A stretch of DNA of 64,000 nucleotides from Nostoc sp. TCL26-01 (GCF_013393945.1 NZ_CP040298.1:124001-188000); one strand, 5' to 3'. Positions 34,630 through 43,416 are shown, counted from the first letter of the stretch. Numbers and translations: made by a program. The notes: generated by a model not told the origin, from the letters alone.

Positions 34630-35343
34630 CTACCGTGTTGATTTGTGTTTTACTTTGCCTAAAAATGCTATGGCATTCCCCCAGATGCCAAGAGCTAAAA
34701 TTCCTAAGATAAAGGATGGTTCGGGGATAGAGGTAATTCTGCGAAACTCAATTGGCGTGTTGACAATCAAATTACCATTGGCCGTGAAAATTTGGTCTAA
34801 CGAGTTAACACCGTTATTAAAGAAAGTTACGTTGGAAACTACCTTGCCACCAGTACTTGTTGGGCAACCATTTGGGGCATTAGTGCCTATGTAACGATTC
34901 TCTTGCCAGGTGAGTGAGAGGTTACAACTTGTTGTAGCTATATTGCTAATATTAATGATTCGCTGTTGTTCTGGTTGATTACATAGCCCACGTAAAATAC
35001 CACTGTTGAGAAAACTACGAATGCTGAGGTTGACTACAGAATTTCCCTCACTAAAAGAATAAAACCTGATGCGCTCGAAAACAGTACTTTGCTGTTCTAA
35101 ATAGACATTTTGTGAATTAGAGAATAAGTTACCATCGTCTAGTTGCACACTACAGTTAGACATGGTGATGGGTGTAGTAGTAGGGTTAGAAGCCATTTGT
35201 TGAGCATTATCAAAAAAACCTGTGAACCACTGCGCTACTTCCTTAACCTGTGTTGAAAGTGGCGGAGCAAAAGCAACAGCACGACTGGGAAATACTAATA
35301 CTGAAAGTAAAAACGTCAGAGAATATACCTTTAGTTTATTCAT
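34630..35343 (-). CDS. PEP-CTERM-type exported protein
   Basis: The 237-residue protein has a signal peptide (LKVYSLTFLLSVLVFPSRAV AFA). Its C-terminal IPEPSFILGILALGIWGNAI then KVKHKSTR has the Pro-Glu-Pro, hydrophobic and basic parts of a PEP-CTERM signal, though the basic tail is longer than usual. Several Cys in the mature part (NCSVQLDD, GLCNQPEQ, TTSCNLSL, GCPTSTGG) could form disulfides. It is unrelated in sequence to the neighbouring PEP-CTERM protein apart from the sorting signal. Confidence 0.8.
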   Translation of the reverse strand: MNKLKVYSLTFLLSVLVFPSRAVAFAPPLSTQVKEVAQWFTGFFDNAQQMASNPTTTPITMSNCSVQLDDGNLFSNSQNVYLEQQSTVFERIRFYSFSEGNSVVNLSIRSFLNSGILRGLCNQPEQQRIINISNIATTSCNLSLTWQENRYIGTNAPNGCPTSTGGKVVSNVTFFNNGVNSLDQIFTANGNLIVNTPIEFRRITSIPEPSFILGILALGIWGNAIAFLGKVKHKSTR

Positions 35344-35611
35344 ACATTTAGTTGTAAATTTTCAAGCTAAACAATGCTGATTCTCTGATAAATCATACTA
35401 GGTGTTCAGATTTTTACAACATAGGAAAGGTAGCAATACCGAATTGTGATGCTCCCGAAAGGATCTGGCAAGGGCATTTTTTAGCTTTCATACTTGTGGA
35501 AGACGTAATCTATCACCAAGAGAATTGTCATTATGGCAATAGGGTTCTTTGTAGCGCACTGGAATAGTTATAGAAAGAACTGACGCGCTTAACAGAAATA
35601 GGGATACTTAT

Positions 35612-35812
35612 ATGAACAAAACGACAAAGAACACACTCGGTTCTGGGATGGCTGATGAAGATTGGTTTAGCTTAGGAAAATCTGATGCCTGGGCTGGAAA
35701 ACCCAAAATGCCACCTGAACAAGATGCTCAATCGGCAAGTATGTATGACCTGGGTTACAGCGAGGGAGAGATTAAACATCCGCCAACTCAAACTCCAAAG
35801 GCTCCTCAATAG
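35612..35812 (+). CDS. Small hypothetical protein
   Basis: This 66-residue acidic protein starts MNKTTKNTLGSGMADEDWFS. It has no recognisable domain, but the repeated turn pattern (WFSLGKSDAWAGK and YDLGYSEGEIKH) looks like a small duplicated motif of the form LGxSDxxxGK. It is isolated, with a promoter-like A/T-rich upstream region. Confidence 0.5.
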   Translation: MNKTTKNTLGSGMADEDWFSLGKSDAWAGKPKMPPEQDAQSASMYDLGYSEGEIKHPPTQTPKAPQ

Positions 35813-35840
35813 TCAGAAATCGTCAAATCGTGTCGCATTT

Positions 35841-36197
35841 CTACACAGTATCATCCATCCAGCCGCAGTCAGAGTTTAGGTAATCCCAATGCACCCTTGC
35901 TGTATAGTCGCGGTCAAAGGATGCACCGCACTGGGGACATTTACCTGTAAACATCGGATGCCAGTCAATCAGTTCTAGCTGTTGTTCCCGTGTCCAGCGC
36001 TGTTGCGGTTGCAAAATCAACTCGCCATTGTAATAAGTGGCCCCTTCTGGCTCCCACAGTTCTAGCGGCTCGGCGTTGGGGTCTTCACGAAAGTCTAGGC
36101 AGTTGTTACTGTCTACCCCCGTTGGGTGAATAGCACAGACGAGGTAAGGGTTGTGGGCATACAGGAGACAGCAATCGCATTGGGGGATTTTTGGCAT
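35841..36197 (-). CDS. Cys-rich, probably zinc-binding protein
   Basis: The 118-residue protein begins MPKIPQCDCCLLYAHNPYLV, where CDCC and the following CAIHPTG form one cysteine cluster. A second, GKCPQCGASFDR, lies near residue 90. Other conserved-looking parts are NNCLDFREDPNAEPLELWEP and WDYLNSDCGWMD. The pattern is that of a zinc-binding cyanobacterial family of unknown role. Confidence 0.65.
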   Translation of the reverse strand: MPKIPQCDCCLLYAHNPYLVCAIHPTGVDSNNCLDFREDPNAEPLELWEPEGATYYNGELILQPQQRWTREQQLELIDWHPMFTGKCPQCGASFDRDYTARVHWDYLNSDCGWMDDTV

Positions 36198-36319
36198 ACT
36201 ACCAGTTATACACCATGATTTTTCCTCTAAGAAATTTTATTGGTAGTAATTTACACAAATCACTTTCATCTCTAAAATTAAGAAGCGATCGCTCTAACGA
36301 ACGATAAATTGCACTTTTT

Positions 36320-36553
36320 ATGAAGTATCAGATTTGCGACTTGGAAGCGACTCCAGAATGGCTCACTATTGAATCGATTGATCACATTGTCGAGTGTTTG
36401 GAGGCTTGCCAATCGCTAGAAATGCTGGCTGATTTACGGGCAATCTTCCCCAGGAGGGCGCTACGCTCGGCAAGCATCAAAGTCAGTAAGGCGCAACGCC
36501 AAAGACTGGTTCAGTGGTTGCAAGTGTTGAATCAAGAGGAAAAAGCTGCATAG
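36320..36553 (+). CDS. Small hypothetical protein
   Basis: This 77-residue helical protein starts MKYQICDLEATPEWLTIESI. A short in-frame repeat (CCAGGAGGGCGCTACGCTCG, encoding PRRALRSAS) interrupts the middle. No domain is recognised; it may act as a small adaptor. Confidence 0.5.
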   Translation: MKYQICDLEATPEWLTIESIDHIVECLEACQSLEMLADLRAIFPRRALRSASIKVSKAQRQRLVQWLQVLNQEEKAA

Positions 36554-36702
36554 AGTTTTCAACAGAGGAAAAGCGATCGCTTGGCTCCATTGCCCCTAAA
36601 TTCTTCAAATCATTAATACATTAGCCCAAAAGATAGACACATTTTTGAAAAGTTGAAGCACACTGGTAAGAGCAAATTCAACTTTTAAATGATGGTGTGG
36701 CA

Positions 36703-37635
36703 ATGTGGCTAAAATATGGGGTAGATGAAAATGGGATAGTAATGTGTATTGAAGATATCACGCGGGGAAAGACTTTACTTAAGTGTCCTTATTGCAATGG
36801 TGATTTAATTGCCAAAAAAGGCAAGGTCAAAGAACATCATTTTGCTCATAATGAAGAAACCTGCCGCCCCGTAGCTAACAGAGACTTCCCCACTCTTCCA
36901 CTTTATGATAATTTCAACATTCAGCTATCTGGCAAAGATTTGCAGCAACTAAAACTACTTTGGCAGGAGTACGGCTCAAAAAATTATCCTATTAGTTTTG
37001 ACTTAATTTCTCCTGGTTTAATAAAAACAGGAATGTTGAAAAAAAACATATACTTAATACCATTTAGTTATGAATTTAGTGATTTAGGTAAAATTCCTAT
37101 TGGAGCGCTAGAGTTATCGTTATTCAACAAAGTGCAAGAACCGCTATTACTTCAAAAACTGCTGAAAATAGAGTTAGCTTTTGAACACGCAAAGCATAAA
37201 AACGCCCCAGATTTAGCATACAGACTCACTGATGTAAGACTGTATCGCACTCAACTTAAACGGATATTGTCTTGTACATTATATTTCTTAGAAATCCAAA
37301 CTAATAAAGGCACTTTGTACAAAATAGGAGTTACCACTAGACCTGTTATAAAGCGGGTAGCAGAAGTAGAAAAAGATTTAATTAATCACTACAAAACTGT
37401 TACCATTAATGTACTAGGTAGTTGGGCGCATCGTGGAAATATTGAACTGTATTTTAAACACCGCTATAAAAAATTCAATTATCCCATTGGCAGTTTAACT
37501 GAGTATTATAAATTTAATGCTGATGATGCCGAAATTGCCATGCGTGACTTACAACAGATGTCACCTAAATTACTTTCTGAAGTTGAAATAGATGTTTTGA
37601 AAGAGGATTCAAGCTTAATTCAAATTGCTGTGTAA
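36703..37635 (+). CDS. CoiA-like zinc finger fused to a GIY-YIG-like nuclease domain
   Basis: I take the ATG at 36703 (GTG at 36697 is in frame). The N-terminus has LLKCPYCNGDLIAKKGKVKE then HHFAHNEETC, the CoiA-type metal-binding motif. The C-terminal half has CTLYFLEIQTN, LYKIGVTTRPVIKRVAEVEK and NIELYFKHRYKKF, matching the GIY-YIG-like T5orf172/MUG113 family: strand, GxTxR and Glu. A DNA-processing role is likely. No neighbour makes the pathway clear. Confidence 0.75.
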   Translation: MWLKYGVDENGIVMCIEDITRGKTLLKCPYCNGDLIAKKGKVKEHHFAHNEETCRPVANRDFPTLPLYDNFNIQLSGKDLQQLKLLWQEYGSKNYPISFDLISPGLIKTGMLKKNIYLIPFSYEFSDLGKIPIGALELSLFNKVQEPLLLQKLLKIELAFEHAKHKNAPDLAYRLTDVRLYRTQLKRILSCTLYFLEIQTNKGTLYKIGVTTRPVIKRVAEVEKDLINHYKTVTINVLGSWAHRGNIELYFKHRYKKFNYPIGSLTEYYKFNADDAEIAMRDLQQMSPKLLSEVEIDVLKEDSSLIQIAV

Positions 37636-37698
37636 TATTCTTATTAAAACCCTACAGTCAGTATTATTAGTTAGTCAGCGAAAGTACATTTTATATTA

Positions 37699-38046
37699 CT
37701 ATGCCTCTAAATACTCTGCCACTGCCGCCAAATCTTCCATTGCTTGATTCAGTCGATTGAGCATTGCTTCGGCTACTTCCGGTTGAGCGCTGACAGTTTC
37801 TAGTTTTTCTTTGAGATGATGGTCTAGGGCTTCTATCCACAATGACAATTCTGTGTGACGGATTGCTGTGAGTAGTCCCATATTTCTTAAAACAGCCAAA
37901 TGAAACCCTAGTTGGTTTTGTCCACCGTAGCCCAGATATCCATTCCACAGTTCCAACTTTTCTGGTGTAAATTCTTCATATTGGTCAAAGGTAATCCCCG
38001 CAGGCTCTAGTTGGGGTTGTGGCAGTGGAGGTTGAGGGTTAGTCAT
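37699..38046 (-). CDS. Conserved cyanobacterial hypothetical protein
   Basis: The 115-residue protein has a Pro-rich start (TNPQPPLPQPQLEPAG) and a conserved-looking core FTPEKLELWNGYLGYGGQNQ then LGFHLAVLRNMGLLTAIRHT. A helical C-terminus follows. I recall similar cyanobacterial proteins without a function. Confidence 0.6.
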   Translation of the reverse strand: MTNPQPPLPQPQLEPAGITFDQYEEFTPEKLELWNGYLGYGGQNQLGFHLAVLRNMGLLTAIRHTELSLWIEALDHHLKEKLETVSAQPEVAEAMLNRLNQAMEDLAAVAEYLEA

Positions 38047-38109
38047 AGTAATGTTTTGCTGACTACTCTAAATTTAAAAGTGTATCTAAATTGAAATACA
38101 AGTGATTGT

Positions 38110-38400
38110 TTAGCGATGAACTGCAATTCGCTTACCAGGGTCTTGTTTTATTACCCACGCCAAGAATTTTTGCATTTGCGGTTCGTTACTGAGTTTTTCT
38201 AGAGTATTTAGTTCTCTAGCCAGTAGCTTATTGTCAAACAACGCATGAATTTGGCGATGGCAGGCAGAACAAATATTTACTGTTGGACTTGGATCTTGTT
38301 TCTTGCGTTTGGTATTTTGTCTCGGAACTAAGTGATGGATAGTTAAATGTTCCATCTGTCTTTGACACAGTTGACATTGCTCTAATTGATTGTTAGACAC
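38110..38400 (-). CDS. HNH endonuclease (small)
   Basis: The 96-residue protein has CQLCQRQMEHLTIHHLVPRQ and then NICSACHRQIHALFDNKLL, which are the two CxxC pairs and HH...N...H of a compact HNH nuclease. It is the second HNH gene in the window. Confidence 0.85.
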   Translation of the reverse strand: MSNNQLEQCQLCQRQMEHLTIHHLVPRQNTKRKKQDPSPTVNICSACHRQIHALFDNKLLARELNTLEKLSNEPQMQKFLAWVIKQDPGKRIAVHR

Positions 38401-38516
38401 CTGTTGATTTTGCTAAAACCCTATCTAATAGGATAGCTATCACTAAACACATTCTGCACGCTATACCCTGTAATTTTTCTTAGAGGAAATTTGTAGTATG
38501 TGTTCGCTCATTTCTG

Positions 38517-38639
38517 CTAATTTCCTGCCGAAAAAGCTTGAAATAGTTCTGTTATATTAGCTTTGAGTGCTGAAATAGCTTCTTCTAAAGTCTCACTTGG
38601 CTCTGTATGTACTAGATGAGCGTCCCCCACATCAGCACT
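38517..38639 (-). pseudogene. 5'-truncated gene end beside ISKra4 copy 2
   Basis: Read on the minus strand from the IS border, the frame SADVGDAHLVHTEPSETLEE then AISALKANITELFQAF SAGN ends at a TAG (38517-38519). It has no start and is cut exactly at the IS terminal repeat, so it is the 3' end of a gene whose beginning has been lost. Function unrecognised. Confidence 0.6.
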
Positions 38640-38666
38640 GGGAGCATCCACTTTTGGCAGAAAGAC

Positions 38667-39519
38667 TCAAATAGCTAATAAACCATTGAGATAAGCACAA
38701 CGAATAGAGAGGATGTGATTAACACTATCAACATTCCACTGTGCGCCAGAAATTTTAATCCTCGCACCAATTTGTTTAATAGCAGATTCAACTGCGCCAG
38801 AACCAATAGAACAAAGTTGTTCAGCCTGGTAATAGGCATAATTGACAAGACGAGAGCGATGTTTTTCAAGATAAGCAATGAAGTTCTTCGCTTGTTTACC
38901 TCGGCAATGAAGAAATAAAGCTTGAGTTTCTTCTATCTGACCTTGCCATAACAGCGTTTCAGCAGCTTTAAGCCGTTTTAAAGAACCACCAACTTTATAG
39001 AGATTTTCTTTGAGGTGATACCAATCCAAGATTTCCCAACGCTCAAAATTTTCTGTTTTACCAAACTCTTTGACTAGATTCCACACGCCATCATGACCAT
39101 CCCCCAAGCACACTAACGGGTTAACCAGACGTTGGCTATTGACATAATCAACTAATGATTGGTTGTCATCAAAAAAACGCACCATAGTAAATCCCTTGCA
39201 GACGAACGGTTTTATAGTCTCGCCAGTAACAGCCTGCTTTCGGTTTACCTCTGAGTCGGACTTTTCCTCCATCTACACTGACTTCTGAAACTGCTTGTTT
39301 TGCAAATGGTAGTTGAAAATCTTGTGACAGCACTAATTTTTGTTGCGTTGAGTGACCCACTTTGACTCCTGTCAATGCCTCAACTTCAATTTCTGCTTTT
39401 TGGTATGATTCGTTAGCTGACAGCCTTAAACAACACTTTTGAAGTAATGGACTTAACCGGGTTCTTGGCTTCAAACCCAGTTTCTGTAACTGTTTGGCTT
39501 TAAGAGTCAGTTCCCCCAC
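38667..39519 (-). pseudogene. ISKra4-family transposase (OrfB), frameshifted
   Basis: The two overlapping frames 39519-39169 and 39272-38667 together give the same protein as copy 1, with one substitution seen (SRLVNY for SRIVNY). The break lies at the homopolymer in YGAFFDDNQ, where this copy has seven T instead of six. The enzyme is split between the first and second catalytic acids and should be inactive. Confidence 0.92.
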
Positions 39520-39545
39520 TAAGCTTTTAATTTTCCTGGTTTTAC

Positions 39546-39737
39546 CTACTTTTGTTCCAGTTTTTTGTTCGATAAAAAAAGGGCTATTTCTGGACTGACT
39601 AGTTCTAATATTTGACTCCGAACTGTTTTTTCTATACTTTCGAGGTCTGTCAGCTTACTTTTATCTGCTTCTTCATACAGTAGTGTTGACAATTCTTGTA
39701 AACAGGCTTTGATTCTTTCTTGTTTATCCTGGTTCAT
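39546..39737 (-). CDS. ISKra4-family OrfA, copy 2
   Basis: The product is identical to the OrfA of copy 1 (MNQDKQERIKACLQELSTLL ...), with the same T7 slip site at its 3' end. With OrfB broken it can produce only the short protein or an aberrant fusion. Confidence 0.85.
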   Translation of the reverse strand: MNQDKQERIKACLQELSTLLYEEADKSKLTDLESIEKTVRSQILELVSPEIALFLSNKKLEQK

Positions 39738-39813
39738 GGTAAGTCATCCACACTGTTTTATCTGTTGTTATATTCTCCCAGAACCTGTATATCTTCCAAA
39801 AGTGGATGCTCCC

Positions 39814-39994
39814 AAAAATACAGTCTGGTTACATCGATAAAATCGACAAAGACCCACGCAATAAAACAGCCTTTCTCGTTACCGTCCGCGAGGGTAATGG
39901 TTCCTATGTCCCAATGTTCCAATACCGACTCAATTTGTCCACACCTTCTAAACCTGCACTAACCAAACTACGGACTTGGAAATCAGGACGGTAG
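39814..39994 (+). pseudogene. 5'-truncated gene end beside ISKra4 copy 2
   Basis: From the IS border the frame KIQSGYIDKIDKDPRNKTAF, then LVTVREGNGSYVPMFQYRLN and KLRTWKSGR runs to a TAG. There is no own start outside the IS. It is the C-terminal part of an unrecognised protein and diverges from the other truncated end at 38517-38639. Confidence 0.65.
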
Positions 39995-40327
39995 TTGCTC
40001 TGCTTTGGCAGTCGGGTAAGCCATCCCACATTTACTATTTATTTTCTAGTACATTACTAGCCAGTTGTATGTAGCGTTCGCGCAGCGTCTCGTAGAGAAG
40101 CGATGACCGAGCGCTGTGGGTTGCCTGAGAAGTTATTCTACAGCGTTGGGTCAACAACTGGCGATTTGTGGCTCTTCTGTTCTCTTGATATCTCATTTAA
40201 ACTGCAATTTACAGAGTTGTTATGCCAAATTGCCAGAACCTTAGAACATGGCTGTTTAAGTGCGCCGTTCAAGTAAAGAATTTCATTATGATACTAATAG
40301 GTTTTATCTCCTACACGATTGCTATAT
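39995..40327. other. Gene-free stretch with a Nostoc palindromic repeat
   Basis: The 333 bp contain a GTTCGCGCAGCGTCTCGTAG AGAAGCGATGACC-type repeat (about 40074-40110), which is common in Nostoc genomes, and A/T-rich sequence before the HEAT-repeat gene. No gene is visible. Confidence 0.55.
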
Positions 40328-41158
40328 ATGAATTTAAGTGATAGCCATTGGCAAAATTTAAAAAATGATTCAAGAAGTACAACAAAAATAATTCAACTTG
40401 CTTCTGATGAAGAAGACAAAGATTCTTATTGGGATCTGGTATGGATTTTACGCGCTCGTGGTAGTGATGAGGAATTTGCAGCAGCATCGAGGTTATGTCA
40501 AAGTCAAAGCTCAAAACAAAGAAGTTTAGGAGTGGATATATTAGCAATACTAGGAATACCGCAAAGAACTTATACGCAAAAATGTGGAGATATTCTGTTA
40601 AAACTATTACCAAGTGAAGAGAACAGTAATGTTCTTGCTTCAATTGGGTTTGCCTTCGGACATTTAAATGATTCGAGATGTGTTTTGCCTTTAATCAAAC
40701 TTAAAAATCATCCCGATACTGATGTTCGTTTGGGTGTAGTTTTTGGTTTGGCTGGTCAAGAAGACGAATTAGCAATTAAAGCATTAATTGATTTATCTGC
40801 CGATGATGAAGAAGATATTAGAAATTGGGCAATTTTTAATTTAGGTTCGCAGATAACGACTAATACGCCGGCAATTCGAGATGCTTTATTTCAACGTCTA
40901 ATTTTAGAAACAGGAGAAGATGATACTATTGCTGAAATTCGTGGAGAAGCATTACTGGGTTTAGCGATTAGAGAAGATGAGCGAGTAATTAATCCACTTA
41001 TCGCCGAACTTGAAAGTGGATGCGTGGGTAGATTATCTGTTGAAGCTGCCAAAGAAATGGGAGATACAAGACTTTATCCAGCTTTGATTGATTTACAAAA
41101 GTGGTGGGATATAGATGTTAAGTTATTACAAGAGGCGATATCTAGCTGTCAACCATAA
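40328..41158 (+). CDS. HEAT-repeat protein
   Basis: I take the ATG at 40328 (MNLSDSHWQNLKNDS). The 276-residue protein is made of helical repeats of about 30 residues: SNVLASIGFAFGHLNDSRCV, TDVRLGVVFGLAGQEDELAI, EDIRNWAIFNLGSQIT and EIRGEALLGLAIREDERVIN. They follow the PBS-lyase-type HEAT pattern (AxxALGxxxDxRAV). Such proteins bind other proteins or, in cyanobacteria, bilin enzymes. Isolated here, its target is unknown. Confidence 0.85.
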   Translation: MNLSDSHWQNLKNDSRSTTKIIQLASDEEDKDSYWDLVWILRARGSDEEFAAASRLCQSQSSKQRSLGVDILAILGIPQRTYTQKCGDILLKLLPSEENSNVLASIGFAFGHLNDSRCVLPLIKLKNHPDTDVRLGVVFGLAGQEDELAIKALIDLSADDEEDIRNWAIFNLGSQITTNTPAIRDALFQRLILETGEDDTIAEIRGEALLGLAIREDERVINPLIAELESGCVGRLSVEAAKEMGDTRLYPALIDLQKWWDIDVKLLQEAISSCQP

Positions 41159-41223
41159 GAATTAAATTTCTCTATTAGGTCTGAATCATTAAAACAGCGA
41201 TCGCACTCCTAACGCTCCACCCC

Positions 41224-41340
41224 CTACTTCTTCCAAGGTAGCTTTATTCCCATCTCAGTTAATGCCGAGAACACCAAATACATAATAAGCAGACCAGCAC
41301 TGATAAGAAAAATTACAACATCGTTATCCATGTTATCCAT
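41224..41340 (-). CDS. Small single-span membrane protein
   Basis: An ATG at 41340 overlaps the stop of the HNH gene (TATGGATAA). The 38-residue product has one hydrophobic helix VVIFLISAGLLIMYLVF flanked by Asp/Asn on one side and Lys on the other (LPWKK end). Overlapping position suggests coupling to the HNH gene; it could be a toxin-like or anchor peptide, but conservation is unchecked. Confidence 0.45.
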   Translation of the reverse strand: MDNMDNDVVIFLISAGLLIMYLVFSALTEMGIKLPWKK

Positions 41341-41647
41341 AGTAAAGTGGCAATTCTAGCTGCCCAGGTGATGTATTTGAGCGTCCCCTAGCTCTACCGT
41401 GAACTGCAATGTGGCAGGGAGTGCAAAGCGGGATTAGGTTCTCAATTCGGTTGTCTTCAGGTGTAAAATTAGCATGGTGTACTGAGAGCGTCAATACTGT
41501 CCATTCAGAACGAGACAGTTCCTTTGGTTTCTGGCCAAGACGTAAACATTTTTGCCCACAGTGCCGACATTGCCACTGAGATGCTTCTTTGATAGCCAGC
41601 GATATTTCGTCCCAATTGTCCGCGTAGCGTTTTCTGTAGATAGGCAT
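41333..41647 (-). CDS. HNH endonuclease
   Basis: The 104-residue protein starts MPIYRKRYADNWDEISLAIK. It has CRHCGQKCLRLG, LSVHHANFTPEDNRIENLIP and LCTPCHIAVHGRARG, a complete HNH core with both CxxC pairs. It is the third HNH gene in the window. A small membrane protein gene overlaps its stop. Confidence 0.88.
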   Translation of the reverse strand: MPIYRKRYADNWDEISLAIKEASQWQCRHCGQKCLRLGQKPKELSRSEWTVLTLSVHHANFTPEDNRIENLIPLCTPCHIAVHGRARGRSNTSPGQLELPLYYG

Positions 41648-41770
41648 TGTCTACAATGCAAACAAAGCTGTTGGGGGATTTACTAACTCTACCAATTTTT
41701 GGGAGCAGCGATAAAAGCCTAAGAGCGATCGCCCATGATTCAACGGTTTGCATTCACCGTCATTTTGTAC

Positions 41771-42091
41771 TTAAGACTGATAATTTGGCTCATCTTTGCC
41801 AATCCCTAATTCCTGTAATTTAGTTTTGACATCTTCCCAGTTATCACCACAGTAGTAATATTTTTTATCTCGAAGATTGACAAGGTAATAACCAGCGTTA
41901 CCGCCATTGATGCGGAACAATTCAATTACTATTTTATTTTTAGTTATACCAAACAACCTTTCTCTGTCACTTTCAGGAATGGGTTCACCAGTGCGGTTAT
42001 AAAAAACACCTCCATTTTTAAAATACCAAGTCGTACCTTCTCTACGAATAATTTGGAAATGCAGAGGATGAATAATGCTTGTGGTTAACAT
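41771..42091 (-). CDS. Conserved hypothetical protein
   Basis: The 106-residue protein starts MLTTSIIHPLHFQIIRREGT and contains TWYFKNGGVFYNRTGEPIPE, IVIELFRINGGNAGYYLVNL and DKKYYYCGDNWEDVKTKLQE. The pattern suggests a compact alpha/beta domain. No function is recognised. It lies 75 bp from the acidic protein on the same strand. Confidence 0.6.
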   Translation of the reverse strand: MLTTSIIHPLHFQIIRREGTTWYFKNGGVFYNRTGEPIPESDRERLFGITKNKIVIELFRINGGNAGYYLVNLRDKKYYYCGDNWEDVKTKLQELGIGKDEPNYQS

Positions 42092-42165
42092 AAGCTATAC
42101 TCCAATCAGAAGAGATGGTGAGGAAAGCCCCCAGGTGTAAGCTAGGGGCATAAGTTAATTAGATG

Positions 42166-42351
42166 CTATTCTTCATCTTCAGAGTCTGACTCTTCATCAT
42201 TCTCTTCCAATGCTTCTAAGACATCTTCAGTATAGGCAACGTCTCTGTTTCCTTCAGAGTCTGATTTAATCCAGACATCTGCTGCCAAGTATTCAAACTC
42301 GACTTCAGGATTATATTCTCCTTGTCCGTTGCCATCTTTAGATTGAGTCAT
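42166..42351 (-). CDS. Small highly acidic protein
   Basis: In this 61-residue protein about a third of the residues are Asp/Glu, ending EENDEESDSEDEE. The start follows an AGGAGGTGA ribosome site, one of the best in the window, so expression is likely. Acidic small proteins on mobile elements sometimes mimic DNA (anti-restriction) or act as inhibitors; this is only a possibility. Confidence 0.6.
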   Translation of the reverse strand: MTQSKDGNGQGEYNPEVEFEYLAADVWIKSDSEGNRDVAYTEDVLEALEENDEESDSEDEE

Positions 42352-42448
42352 TATTTCACCTCCTGATGAAGATTTAGTTTTTTTTATTTATCCTCATAAT
42401 TAAGATTTTATCATGATATATATAGGTAATTAATTAACAATAATTAAA

Positions 42449-42703
42449 TCATGAATCGCATAACAGCACATCAATAAAAGCTTCTGAGTTGATTATATTT
42501 AAAGAGTTACGGCTATTAATGTCTATGTTATGAACTACCTTCGTTAATTTGCCATCATGTCCTTTATACCTAATAAATTCTCCCACGCAAGGAACTCTTG
42601 ATATCTCAATTTCCTGCAAAGCTATAGCGTCTTTATCATTAATATGCCTAAAAGTTTTGACTCTTTCTGGTGGAATATTTACAGAAACAAATACAATAGC
42701 CAC
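42449..42703 (-). CDS. Small hypothetical protein
   Basis: I take a GTG at 42703 preceded by AGGATAAAACAA; the frame is open to 42790. The 84 residues include VFVSVNIPPERVKTFRHIND and ISRVPCVGEFIRYKGHDGKL, then VVHNIDINSRNSLNIINSEA, which looks like a small beta-rich domain. No family is recognised. Confidence 0.5.
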   Translation of the reverse strand: MAIVFVSVNIPPERVKTFRHINDKDAIALQEIEISRVPCVGEFIRYKGHDGKLTKVVHNIDINSRNSLNIINSEAFIDVLLCDS

Positions 42704-42807
42704 TTGTTTTATCCTGACAGTAATTTTTATTTTATTGGCTATGTTTACCAGATGCGATGGCAATGTCTGTTCGCAAAGCGACCATTGCACTTGTCAAAGA
42801 TTCATGT

Positions 42808-43062
42808 TCATGATTTTTGATTTTGTGACTTAAACCTACCTGCAATAAACTCTCGCTTAAATAAATGTTTTGTCTTGCGTTTGGTAACTCGCTCTCGCCA
42901 CATACGAAAACTGGATTCTTTCATTTGCTGCCGCATTAAGAGAATTACCTGTTTCTCTTGTAGCCCAAACTGAGTTTTAATAACATCAAAAGGTGTTCTA
43001 TCTTCCCATGCCATTTCAATGATGCGATCAATAGTTTGGAGATCAAGGTTTGGTAACTTCAT
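42808..43062 (-). CDS. TIGR03643/DUF2805 family protein
   Basis: The core LDLQTIDRIIEMAWEDRTPF, DVIKTQFGLQEKQVILLMRQ and SSFRMWRERVTKRKTKH matches the TIGR03643 (DUF2805) family, a small helical helix-turn-helix-like protein of unknown role. I take the ATG at 43062, which gives the usual family start MKLPNLD; an upstream ATG at 43113 with AGGTGA is an alternative and would overlap the divergent gene at 43112. Confidence 0.78.
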   Translation of the reverse strand: MKLPNLDLQTIDRIIEMAWEDRTPFDVIKTQFGLQEKQVILLMRQQMKESSFRMWRERVTKRKTKHLFKREFIAGRFKSQNQKS

Positions 43063-43111
43063 GAATAGAAGTCGCTGCGCGAAATTTAGGTGAGTTATAG
43101 CATTAAGAAAC

Positions 43112-43375
43112 ATGAACTTACTATCACCTGAAGTCGAGTATATTTTTGAGGCTGTCTCTGATGGCAGTCAAAGACAATGGACTGTTGAAGAAAAAGAGGT
43201 AATTCTGAATTCTCCTCAATTACAAAATCAACTTGAAAAATGGTTGAATAATTCCCTTAGCGATACCTGTTGGCATTCTGAAAACTACAAGATGATTCGA
43301 GCGTTAACTAAATCTCTAACCTCAAATCTTCCCAACAATTTGTTTAAAGATGAGGAGATTTCTATTCCTTTTTAA
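43112..43375 (+). CDS. Small hypothetical protein
   Basis: The 87-residue protein starts MNLLSPEVEYIFEAVSDGSQ and contains RQWTVEEKEVILNSPQLQNQ and SENYKMIRALTKSLTSNLP. It is helical and charged, and has no named domain. It is divergent from the TIGR03643 gene and followed by a perfect hairpin. Confidence 0.5.
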   Translation: MNLLSPEVEYIFEAVSDGSQRQWTVEEKEVILNSPQLQNQLEKWLNNSLSDTCWHSENYKMIRALTKSLTSNLPNNLFKDEEISIPF

Positions 43376-43384
43376 CACTTATTT

Positions 43385-43416
43385 TAGAAGTCTCATAGTT
43401 TAGTATGAGACTTCTA
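43385..43416 (+). terminator. Perfect 13-bp hairpin after the gene at 43112
   Basis: TAGAAGTCTCATA (43385-43397) and TATGAGACTTCTA (43404-43416) pair perfectly around the loop GTTTAG, 10 bp after the stop at 43375. No T run follows, so it may terminate weakly, protect the RNA 3' end or bind a regulator. Confidence 0.6.

Larger units (their letters stand above)
38640..39813 (-). mobile_element. ISKra4-family insertion sequence, copy 2 (inverted, frameshifted)
   Basis: The same 18-bp ends as copy 1 (38640-38657 and 39796-39813) bound 1174 bp in the opposite orientation. The one-base excess is an extra T in the T6 run of the transposase gene (A7 on the plus strand, 39171-39177), which breaks OrfB. 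Unlike copy 1, the flanks do not match (ATCAGCACT before, AAAAATACA after), so no target duplication remains. Confidence 0.95.
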
